Shown: positions 1 to 4,624 of the stretch, one piece after another | Layout: each line of letters opens with the position of its first letter | Numbering within the stretch: position 1 is the first letter of the stretch | Source of the DNA: Actinomycetota bacterium | Lineage (GTDB): Bacteria > Actinomycetota > Thermoleophilia > Gaiellales > Gaiellaceae | NCBI GenBank assembly: GCA_013821525.1 | Contig: JACDGR010000273.1 | Location: 1-5,046 of the forward strand | Length of the DNA: 5,046 bases | Reading direction: 5' to 3' | Program-made: the position numbers and the translations under genes | Notes under the pieces: generated by a model | The model's input: only the letters and a program-made list of their open reading frames with translations | What the model was told of the DNA's origin: nothing | The model's database searches: none

Positions 1-782
1 AGATCGATGTAGGCGCGCGGGTCGTCGGCGGTCGCGTGTGGCGCCGCGCGATAGTGCACCGCTTCGATCAAGGTCGGGCCGTTACCTGCGCGGGCACGCT
101 CGACGGCTTCACGCGCAGCCCCGTACACAGCCAGCACGTCGAGGCCGTCGACGCGTACGCCCGGGATGCCGTAGCCGATCGCCTTGTCCGCGAGCGTCGC
201 CGCGCGCGTCTGCGCCTCGACCGGCGTCGAGATCGCCCAGCCGTTGTTGTTGCAGATGAAGACGACCGGCGCGTCCATCACGGCGGCGAAGTTGACGCCC
301 TCGTGAAAGGCACCTTCGCTCGTCGCTCCGTCACCGAAGAACGCCATCGCAACCGTGTCCTCGCCACGCAGCTTCTTGCCCCAGGCGAGTCCGGCCGCAT
401 GTGGGACATGCGTCGCGATCGGCACGCAGATCGACGCGACGTTCCAGTCGGCGGGGCTCCACCAGCCTGCCGGATGACCACGCCACCACTGGAGGATCGT
501 CTCGGCCGGCATGCCGCGAACGAGCCCGATCGACGACTCGCGGTACGACGGGAAGATCCAGTCGTCGTCGGTGAGGGCGAAGGTCGCGCCCGCCTGGATC
601 GCCTCGTGGTTCCAGGTGATCGCGTAGGTGCCGATGCGGCCCTGCCGGTGGAGGACGACCGAGCGTTCGTCGTAGGTGCGCAGGAGCACCATCCGGCGAT
701 ACAGCTCGAGGAGGTCGCCTTCCGTCAGGCCGTCAGGGGCGGAATCGGCATCCAAGCGCCGGGGGGCGTCAGTGGCCGCCAT
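1..782 (-). CDS. 2-oxoacid dehydrogenase E1 component, alpha subunit (TPP-dependent), 3' end cut by window edge
   Basis: This gene encodes the alpha half of an alpha2beta2 E1 that decarboxylates a 2-oxoacid with thiamine diphosphate and passes the acyl group to the E2 lipoyl arm. The first 260 residues are visible, of about 320-370 usual for the family. Visible motifs are PSYRE at 78-82, PHAAGLAWG at 127-135, and the TPP-binding signature from GDG at 150-152 to NNNGWAIS at 178-185, followed by the YRAAPHATADDP segment near the cut end. Pyruvate and branched-chain E1 cannot be separated from this part; PHAAG leans slightly toward pyruvate-type. One oddity is NHEA at 58-61 where many relatives have GQEA. 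The ATG at 782 is the first usable start after an in-frame TAG at 795-797. No Shine-Dalgarno precedes it. The gene follows the lipid kinase by 38 nt on the same strand and may be co-transcribed, although no functional link is evident. The beta subunit would be expected beyond the left edge. Confidence 0.9.
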   Translation of the reverse strand, partial: MAATDAPRRLDADSAPDGLTEGDLLELYRRMVLLRTYDERSVVLHRQGRIGTYAITWNHEAIQAGATFALTDDDWIFPSYRESSIGLVRGMPAETILQWWRGHPAGWWSPADWNVASICVPIATHVPHAAGLAWGKKLRGEDTVAMAFFGDGATSEGAFHEGVNFAAVMDAPVVFICNNNGWAISTPVEAQTRAATLADKAIGYGIPGVRVDGLDVLAVYGAAREAVERARAGNGPTLIEAVHYRAAPHATADDPRAYID

Positions 783-791
783 GCGGGCGCA

Positions 792-797
792 AAGCTA
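792..797 (-). promoter_or_regulatory. possible -10 box (TAGCTT) for a short-leader transcript of the E1-alpha gene
   Basis: On the minus strand TAGCTT, which fits TANNNT, ends 9 nt before the ATG at 782, and no Shine-Dalgarno lies in between. Actinobacteria often make leaderless or near-leaderless mRNAs with this geometry. No convincing -35 is seen, so read-through from the lipid kinase gene is an equal alternative. Confidence 0.22.
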
Positions 798-820
798 CCT
801 GAGGGAGGGTCGAAGCCCGG

Positions 821-1729
821 TCAGACCAGCACCGAGACGGCATCGCGCCGCGCTTCGAAGACGACTTCCTCGACGTCGCCGAGGTCCTCCCCGTCGGCCT
901 GGAGCGGCAGCGGGCGGTCGCAGCGGACGACGATCCGGTCGAGGTCGTGACCGCTCAGCATGTCGTCGGCGGTCAGCTGGCCCCGGCCCCTGATCAGGTA
1001 GCGGAGGATCCGGGGCACGTCGCGGGCACGCACCCGCTCGGGCGCGACGAAGTCGATCCCCTGCTCAAACTCGGCCTGAGGGGCGACATGCAACGCCACC
1101 GAGCCCGCATAGGAGTACGGATCGCCGTTCGCGACGAGCACGAACGCTGCCCGGCCGAAGCCCTCGACCTCGAGCTGCGGATCCCAGCGCGCGCGCCGCT
1201 CGAGCAGCATCTTCGTGACCATCCGCATGAACGCGAGGTCGCCTGGGCGCGCGCCACCCGGGTCGCGGCCCAGCTCGTCGAGCCGCCGCACCGCCTCGCC
1301 GTCGAAGCCGACGCCGGCCGAGAAGCAGAACCGCCGGCCGTTCACGGCTCCGAGGGAGATGCGCCGCATGCGCCCTTCGTCGAGGGCTGCGCCGAGCACG
1401 CGGGCTGCGGAGACGGGATCGCGCGGCAGCCCGAGCGCGCGCGGCAGGACGCTCGTCCCGCCGCCGGGGAGGAAGCCGAAGGGGACGGCGCCGTCCGCGC
1501 CGTTCAGCGCCTCGTTGTACGTCCCGTCGCCGGAGAAGACGAGCACGGCGTCGAAGGATGCAGCGAACTCGGCAGCCAGCTCGGTCGCGTGGCCTGGCTC
1601 GCGGGTGAAGGTCGTCTGCAGCTCGACCCGCTCTCGGAGCGCGCGCTCAACGGCCGTGATCCGGGCGCCGGTCACGTGCGTCGAGTACGGGTTGACGATC
1701 AGGGCTGCCCGCTTCACGCTCCCGAGCAT
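821..1729 (-). CDS. YegS/DgkB-type lipid (diacylglycerol) kinase family protein
   Basis: The 302-residue product has the usual length of the DAGK_cat family, which phosphorylates diacylglycerol or related lipids with ATP at the inner membrane face. The N-terminal nucleotide-binding lobe shows LIVNPYST at 10-17, SGDGT at 66-70, NEALNG at 72-77 and PGGGTSVLPRALG at 88-100. The C-terminal beta-sandwich lobe ends with the typical ADGE at 278-281. Two motif variants stand out: SGDGT replaces the usual GGDGT, and GTSVLPR replaces GTxNDFAR. Both suggest an actinobacterial subgroup whose lipid substrate may differ. The ATG at 1729 is chosen because family homology begins a few residues later. The frame stays open to 1840, but that extension overlaps the divergent 2H gene and looks like a shadow. 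No clear Shine-Dalgarno is present. GTG at 1717 is an alternative start, but the GGGAG before it is only 1 nt away. Family assignment is firm; the substrate is not. Confidence 0.88.
   Translation of the reverse strand: MLGSVKRAALIVNPYSTHVTGARITAVERALRERVELQTTFTREPGHATELAAEFAASFDAVLVFSGDGTYNEALNGADGAVPFGFLPGGGTSVLPRALGLPRDPVSAARVLGAALDEGRMRRISLGAVNGRRFCFSAGVGFDGEAVRRLDELGRDPGGARPGDLAFMRMVTKMLLERRARWDPQLEVEGFGRAAFVLVANGDPYSYAGSVALHVAPQAEFEQGIDFVAPERVRARDVPRILRYLIRGRGQLTADDMLSGHDLDRIVVRCDRPLPLQADGEDLGDVEEVVFEARRDAVSVLV
1692..1720 (+). promoter_or_regulatory. possible promoter for a leaderless 2H phosphodiesterase transcript
   Basis: TTGACG at 1692-1697 is a good -35 match. After a 17-nt spacer comes CACGCT at 1715-1720, a weak -10 that keeps only the second-position A and the last T. 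The predicted transcript start falls at about 1727-1728, on the ATG itself. This would explain the absence of a Shine-Dalgarno. The elements lie inside the first codons of the divergent lipid kinase gene. Confidence 0.25.
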
Positions 1730-1730
1730 G
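1727..1730. other. CATG tetranucleotide holding both divergent start codons
   Basis: The lipid kinase ATG (1729-1727, minus) and the 2H phosphodiesterase ATG (1728-1730, plus) share the palindrome CATG. There is therefore no intergenic DNA, and each promoter must lie in the other gene's coding region. Both starts are supported by where family homology begins. Confidence 0.6.
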
Positions 1731-2231
1731 ACACGCCGCACCGCGCTGATCGTGGCCGTGCCCGAAGCAGAGGCGTTCGTCGGAGAGATCCGCCGTGCGC
1801 ACGACTGGTCGGCGAGCGTCGGCGTGCCGGCCCACATCACGATCCTGTTCCCGTTCGCTACGCCGGAGGACGTCGACGAGAGCGAGCTTGCCGCCGTCTT
1901 CGCGAGGCTCCCCGGCTTCGGCTTCGAGCTCAGCTCGGTCGAGCGGTTCGAGGATGGAGTGACCTGGCTGAGGCCGACGCCCTCGGAGCCGTTCCTCGCG
2001 CTGACGGGTGCAGTCGTCCGCCGCTGGCCCGAGTACCCGCCGTACGAAGGCGTGCACGAGACGGTGATCCCGCACCTGACGGTGGCCGAGATCGATGTCG
2101 CGCTGGAGCTCGACGACCCGATCCGCGCGCACGCGCACGAGGTGCAGCTGATCGAGGAGACGGTGGCCGGCGGGCGCTGGGCTTCGCGTGCGACGTTCGC
2201 ATTGCGGTCGGCTCAGCGGGGCGTCGCGTAG
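1728..2231 (+). CDS. 2H phosphodiesterase / 2'-5' RNA ligase (LigT-like) family protein
   Basis: The product has 167 residues, a normal size for a single 2H domain. The two catalytic His-x-Thr tetrapeptide motifs that define this superfamily are intact: HIT at 36-38 (context PAHITILFPF) and HLT at 116-118 (context PHLTVA). Enzymes of this fold act on 2',3'-cyclic phosphates or 2'-5' linkages in RNA, or on small cyclic nucleotides. The natural substrate of bacterial members is mostly unknown, so no specific reaction is assigned. The ATG at 1728 is chosen because the conserved opening TALIVAVPEAE starts at residue 5. Earlier in-frame starts back to 1215 would run antisense through the lipid kinase gene. 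There is no Shine-Dalgarno upstream; a leaderless transcript is possible. The 3' end overlaps the convergent tetR gene by 19 nt. The protein looks cytosolic, with no signal peptide or membrane segment. Confidence 0.85.
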   Translation: MTRRTALIVAVPEAEAFVGEIRRAHDWSASVGVPAHITILFPFATPEDVDESELAAVFARLPGFGFELSSVERFEDGVTWLRPTPSEPFLALTGAVVRRWPEYPPYEGVHETVIPHLTVAEIDVALELDDPIRAHAHEVQLIEETVAGGRWASRATFALRSAQRGVA

Positions 2232-2788
2232 CCGCGCATCCCGTCGAGCAGCGCGTCGTACAGCCGGTCTGCGAGCTCGTCCGTCGCGGCGCCGGGCCGC
2301 AACCAGGTGTAGGCCCAGTTCGCCGCAGAGAGGAAGAGCAGCGCCGCGGTCGCCACGTCGAGGTCCGTGCGCAGCTCGCTTCGCTCGACGCCGTCCCGGA
2401 ACAGGTCTCGCACACGCTCCTCGTAGCGGCGGCGCTCGGCGACGAACCGGTCCCGGCGCTCGCCGTCGAGGTAGCGCCACTCCCGTACGAAGACGGTCGC
2501 GATGTCGAGCTGCGCAGCGACGACGGCGAGATGCGCCCGCAGGGCCAACCTGATCCGGTCGGTTGCCGGCCGCTCCGCTGGGACCCCGTCGAGACCTGCG
2601 TGGAAGGCCTCTGCGCCCTCCCAGGCGATCTCCCAGAGCAGGTCGCCCTTCGAGGCGATGTGGTGGTAGAGCGATGGCTTCGCGACGCCGAGCTCGCTCG
2701 CGAGATCGGAGAGCGAGGTGCCCTCGTAGCCCCGCTCGGCAAAGAGCCGGGCCGCGATCCGTGTTAGCTCCTGGCGCCTGGCGGACAT
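2213..2788 (-). CDS. TetR/AcrR-family transcriptional repressor, probable paa regulator (PaaR-like)
   Basis: The 191-residue product is of normal TetR size. The N-terminal DNA-binding domain covers about residues 4-50. It contains ARLFAERGYEGTSLSDLA followed by the recognition-helix region GVAKPSLYHHI at 34-44 and KGDLL at 47-51. The C-terminal ligand domain, about 75-190, carries FVREWRYLDGERRDRF, a pattern I associate with acyl-CoA-responsive members such as the KstR2/FadR/PaaR types. The gene is divergent from paaA with 42 nt between the chosen starts, and a palindrome lies in that gap. Repression of paaABCD plus autorepression, relieved by phenylacetyl-CoA or a later CoA intermediate, is inferred from this layout and from known TetR-type PaaR proteins in other phyla. 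The ATG at 2788 has a GGTGA Shine-Dalgarno 7 nt upstream. The TGA at 2213-2215 lies inside the end of the convergent 2H gene. The family is certain; target and ligand are inferred. Confidence 0.88.
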   Translation of the reverse strand: MSARRQELTRIAARLFAERGYEGTSLSDLASELGVAKPSLYHHIASKGDLLWEIAWEGAEAFHAGLDGVPAERPATDRIRLALRAHLAVVAAQLDIATVFVREWRYLDGERRDRFVAERRRYEERVRDLFRDGVERSELRTDLDVATAALLFLSAANWAYTWLRPGAATDELADRLYDALLDGMRGYATPR

Positions 2789-2789
2789 C

Positions 2790-2795
2790 TATAGT
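2790..2795 (+). promoter_or_regulatory. -10-like box (TATAGT) for the paaABCD operon
   Basis: TATAGT differs from the TATAAT consensus at one position and is a conspicuous AT-rich patch in this GC-rich DNA. Transcription would start near 2802, inside the palindrome and about 29 nt before the preferred paaA start. No good -35 is visible at 16-18 nt upstream, in the tetR coding region. A second candidate, TAGGCT at 2812-2817, would give a leaderless start at ATG 2825, but the strong ribosome site argues against it. Confidence 0.45.
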
Positions 2796-2800
2796 TCACC
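2796..2800 (-). promoter_or_regulatory. tetR ribosome binding site (GGTGA)
   Basis: On the minus strand GGTGA, complementary to the UCACC part of the 16S rRNA 3' end, lies 7 nt before the tetR ATG at 2788. It overlaps the left half of the palindrome. It also partly overlaps a TAGGGT hexamer (minus strand, 2803-2798) that could instead act as a -10 for a very short leader. Confidence 0.45.
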
Positions 2801-2818
2801 CTAACGATCGGTAGGCTG
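2797..2818. promoter_or_regulatory. probable TetR (PaaR-like) operator palindrome between tetR and paaA
   Basis: The core CCTAACGATCGGTAGG at 2800-2815 is a palindrome with 7 of 8 base pairs matched about the centre 2807/2808. Extending to 2797-2818 gives 9 of 11 pairs. This is the size and symmetry expected for a TetR-dimer site. From memory, the operator reported for Thermus PaaR is close to CNAACGNNCGTTNG; CTAACGATCGGTAG at 2801-2814 fits it at all but one specified position. The site sits just downstream of the TATAGT box and over the predicted paaA start of transcription, so binding would block that operon. It also covers the tetR ribosome site, which suggests autorepression. Confidence 0.65.
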
Positions 2819-2823
2819 GGAGG
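2818..2823 (+). promoter_or_regulatory. paaA ribosome binding site (GGGAGG), which favours the second ATG
   Basis: GGGAGG lies only 1 nt before the ATG at 2825 but 7 nt before the in-frame ATG at 2831. Seven is near the optimum, so 2831 is preferred as the translation start and the product loses only the first two residues. Confidence 0.7.
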
Positions 2824-2830
2824 CATGGCG

Positions 2831-3733
2831 ATGAGCGCGAACGCTGCACGCGAACAGGAGTTTCTCGAGTACGTCCAGTCGGGCGGGCAGGTCGAGTCGA
2901 CCGACTGGCTGCCGGCCGACTACCGGCAGAAGCTGATCAAGTTCATCGAGATGCACGCGAACAGCGAGCTGATGGGCGTGCTTCCGGAGCGGGAGTGGAT
3001 CCTGAAGGCGCCGACGCTGCAGCGGAAGCTCGCGTTGACCGCGAAGGTGCAGGACGAGGTCGGCCACGCGCAGCTGATCTACCGCGTAGCCGAGGATCTC
3101 GGCAAGCCGCGTGACGAGATGTTCGCCGACCTGCTCTCCGGCAAGGCGAAGTTCCACAACGTCTTCCACTACCCGACGAAGACCTGGGGCGACGTCGGCG
3201 TGATCGCCTGGCTCGTCGACGCGGCCGCGATCATCAGCCAGAAGGCACTCCTCAAGTGCTCGTACGCGCCGTACGCGCGGATCATGAAGAAGATCTGCTG
3301 GGAGGAGTCGTTCCACATCCTGCACGGGCGAGACGTGGTCCTCGCGATGATGACCGGCACGCCGGAGCAGCAGGAGCTCGTGCAGGAAGCGGTCAACCGC
3401 TGGTGGGGGCCGCTGATGCAGTTTCACGGCAACCCGATCGCGCGCGAGGAGGATCCGATGTACCTCTGGCGCATCAAGTCGCAGGGGAACGAGGAGGCGC
3501 GCCAGCAGTTCCTGGAGGGGTACGTGCCGCAGATCTGGGAGCTCGGCCTGACCGTACCCGACTCGAACCTCGGCCGCGGAGACGACGGCGTGTGGGTGTA
3601 CTCCGAGCCCGACTGGGCGGAGCTGAAGTCGGTCGTCACCGGCCACGGCCCGCGCTCGCAGGAGCGGCTCGACTTTCGCCGCCGCTTCCTCGAGCAGGAG
3701 AAGTGGGTCCGCGACTCGCTCGTTGCCGCGTGA
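2831..3733 (+). CDS. paaA: phenylacetyl-CoA 1,2-epoxidase, catalytic di-iron subunit PaaA
   Basis: PaaA is the oxygenase subunit of the PaaABC(D)E complex, which epoxidises the ring of phenylacetyl-CoA with O2 and NADPH in the aerobic CoA-dependent phenylacetate pathway. The 300-residue product is close to the roughly 310 of E. coli PaaA. Numbered from the ATG at 2831, the ferritin-like four-helix core shows two Glu-x2-His iron motifs: E76/H79 in QDEVGHAQ and E159/H162 in CWEESFHILHG. E46 is a likely further carboxylate ligand and D130 a possible one. The NRWWGPLMQFHG segment and the C-terminal YVPQIWELGL are also typical of PaaA. The ATG at 2825 is an alternative start, but ribosome-site spacing favours 2831. 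The gene heads the operon, and its TGA overlaps the paaB GTG by 4 nt. It is probably controlled from the palindrome at 2797-2818. No key residue appears to be missing. Confidence 0.96.
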   Translation: MSANAAREQEFLEYVQSGGQVESTDWLPADYRQKLIKFIEMHANSELMGVLPEREWILKAPTLQRKLALTAKVQDEVGHAQLIYRVAEDLGKPRDEMFADLLSGKAKFHNVFHYPTKTWGDVGVIAWLVDAAAIISQKALLKCSYAPYARIMKKICWEESFHILHGRDVVLAMMTGTPEQQELVQEAVNRWWGPLMQFHGNPIAREEDPMYLWRIKSQGNEEARQQFLEGYVPQIWELGLTVPDSNLGRGDDGVWVYSEPDWAELKSVVTGHGPRSQERLDFRRRFLEQEKWVRDSLVAA

Positions 3734-4017
3734 TCTTCGAGGTTTTTCGACAGGAGAAGAAGGGCCAGGCGTTCGCGCACGCAGGGTCGATCGAGGCGCC
3801 CGACGCAGCGTTCGCCGACGCGTGGGCCCGCGAGCAGTACGGCCGCCGTGGCGAGAGCGCAGCGCTCTGGCTGGTGCCGCGCGACGCGGTGCATCAGGTA
3901 AACGACTGGGCCGACGAGTTCGATCTCAAGTACCGCCGCGTCGACGGCTACTCGATCAAGGGACGGTTGAAGGAGGCACGTGAACGAGCGAGCTCAACTG
4001 CTCCTGTCGATCGCTGA
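3730..4017 (+). CDS. paaB: phenylacetyl-CoA epoxidase small subunit PaaB
   Basis: PaaB is the small non-catalytic subunit that bridges PaaA-PaaC heterodimers in the epoxidase. The 95-residue product equals the length of E. coli PaaB. It shows the family opening IFEVFRQEKKG at 2-12, then HAGSIEAPD at 17-25, the helix DAWAREQYGRRGE at 30-42, and ALWLVPRD at 45-52. The start is GTG at 3730, inside the GTGA that also holds the paaA stop. There is no other usable start nearby and no Shine-Dalgarno, so translation by re-initiation from paaA is likely and would keep subunit amounts matched. The 3' end overlaps paaC by 38 nt. The charged tail after SIKGRLKEA is poorly constrained and encodes the paaC ribosome site in another frame. 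Confidence 0.93.
   Translation: MIFEVFRQEKKGQAFAHAGSIEAPDAAFADAWAREQYGRRGESAALWLVPRDAVHQVNDWADEFDLKYRRVDGYSIKGRLKEARERASSTAPVDR
3971..3976 (+). promoter_or_regulatory. paaC ribosome binding site (AGGAGG) inside paaB
   Basis: A perfect AGGAGG ends 3 nt before the paaC GTG at 3980, within the paaB coding sequence. The spacing is shorter than usual. No other ATG, GTG or TTG follows in frame before conserved PaaC sequence, so this site fixes the paaC start. Confidence 0.7.
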
Positions 4018-4624
4018 CGACGAGCTGATCATCGGCTGGCGCGACTCGGAGTGGACAGGAATCGCGCCGACGCTCGAGGAGGACGTCGCGTTCTCGTCGA
4101 TCGCGCAGAACGAGATCGGACACGCCCGTGCGCTCTACGAGCTCGCCGCGACCGAGCTCGGCAGCGACGCCGATGCACTCGCGTTCGACCGAGCGCCGGA
4201 GGAGTATCGGTGCGCACAGCTCGTCGAGCTGCACCTCCTGGAGTGGGCGCACACGATCGCGCGCCGCTACCTCTACGAGGAGGCCGACCGCGTCCGGCTC
4301 GGGGCGCTGAAAGAGTCCGCCGACTCCGAGCTTGCAGGCGTCGCGGCAAAGATCGACCGCGAAGAGGTCTACCACCGCATGCACGCCGAGCTGTGGGCCG
4401 CGCGGTTGCGCGACGAGTCCCGCTTCCGCGAGGCCGTCGAGGAGCTGTGGCCCTACGCGCTCGGCGTGCTGCCGCAGGAGCTGCGGCCCGAGCTCGCCCG
4501 CAGGACCGGACTTAGTGTGGACTCCACACAAGCGATCGAACGCGGCACGCATACGCCCGAGCTCGCGGAGCTGTGGCAGGAGATGACCGAGGTGCGCCGC
4601 TCGATTCCCGGCGCGCAGTGGTGA
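3980..4624 (+). CDS. paaC: phenylacetyl-CoA epoxidase structural subunit PaaC
   Basis: PaaC is the ferritin-fold partner that pairs with PaaA and shapes the active site; in proteobacteria it is considered non-catalytic. The 214-residue product shows ELIIGWRDSEWTG at 15-27, LEEDVAFSSIAQNEIGHAR at 32-50, EEVYHRMHAELW at 128-139, and the family-typical end IPGAQW. Two Glu-x2-His pairs are present, E45/H48 and E129/H132. E. coli PaaC, as I remember it, has Asp and Gln in the first pair (LDLLGQAR), so this protein may keep more of an ancestral metal site. It is also about 30 residues shorter than the E. coli protein, with the loss between the WPYALG helix and the C-terminal helix. The GTG at 3980 follows AGGAGG and lies 38 nt inside paaB. 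The TGA overlaps the paaD GTG by 4 nt. A 15-nt perfect palindrome lies in codons 179-184. Confidence 0.94.
   Translation: MNERAQLLLSIADDELIIGWRDSEWTGIAPTLEEDVAFSSIAQNEIGHARALYELAATELGSDADALAFDRAPEEYRCAQLVELHLLEWAHTIARRYLYEEADRVRLGALKESADSELAGVAAKIDREEVYHRMHAELWAARLRDESRFREAVEELWPYALGVLPQELRPELARRTGLSVDSTQAIERGTHTPELAELWQEMTEVRRSIPGAQW
4515..4529. repeat. perfect 15-nt palindrome (GTGTGGA-C-TCCACAC) inside paaC
   Basis: Seven-base arms at 4515-4521 and 4523-4529 are perfectly complementary around a single C at 4522. The surrounding codons CTT, AGT, ACA and CAA at 4511-4516 and 4526-4531 are uncommon for this GC-rich operon, whose third positions are mostly G or C. As RNA the loop would be too tight for all seven pairs. 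There is no T run after it, so it is not an intrinsic terminator. A dimeric DNA-binding site or chance are the remaining options. Confidence 0.5.

Noticed and set aside
783..820. Separate promoter or terminator in the kinase/E1-alpha gap
   Set aside because: The 38 nt contain no hairpin with a T run and no -35/-10 pair. Only a weak TAGCTT is seen, listed at low confidence.
36..950. 304-codon open frame on the plus strand
   Set aside because: It is antisense to the E1-alpha gene, whose motifs are clear, and it shows no family signature.
1215..1727. Upstream extension of the 2H phosphodiesterase to 1215
   Set aside because: The extension reads antisense through the kinase catalytic region and is low-complexity. 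The conserved family start is at TALIVAVPEAE.
1730..1840. Upstream extension of the lipid kinase to an ATG at 1840
   Set aside because: The extra 37 residues have no resemblance to the family and lie antisense to the conserved HIT-motif region of the 2H gene.
947..2767. 606-codon open frame on the plus strand
   Set aside because: It runs antisense through the lipid kinase, across the 2H gene in another frame and antisense through tetR. It is Arg/Ala/Pro-rich with no recognisable motif, a typical high-GC shadow.
2801..3646. 281-codon minus-strand open frame opposite paaA
   Set aside because: It is the antisense shadow of the strongly conserved paaA and covers the operator region, with no motif of its own.
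3256..3729. Extension of the paaB frame upstream to 3256
   Set aside because: This part is the out-of-frame reading of paaA. Family homology starts exactly at the GTG at 3730.
4515..4529. Possible DnaA boxes or intrinsic terminator at the paaC palindrome
   Set aside because: TGTGGA and TCCACA resemble DnaA half-sites, but the flanking bases do not fit TTATCCACA. There is no T run or AT-rich region, and the loop is too short for a normal terminator.
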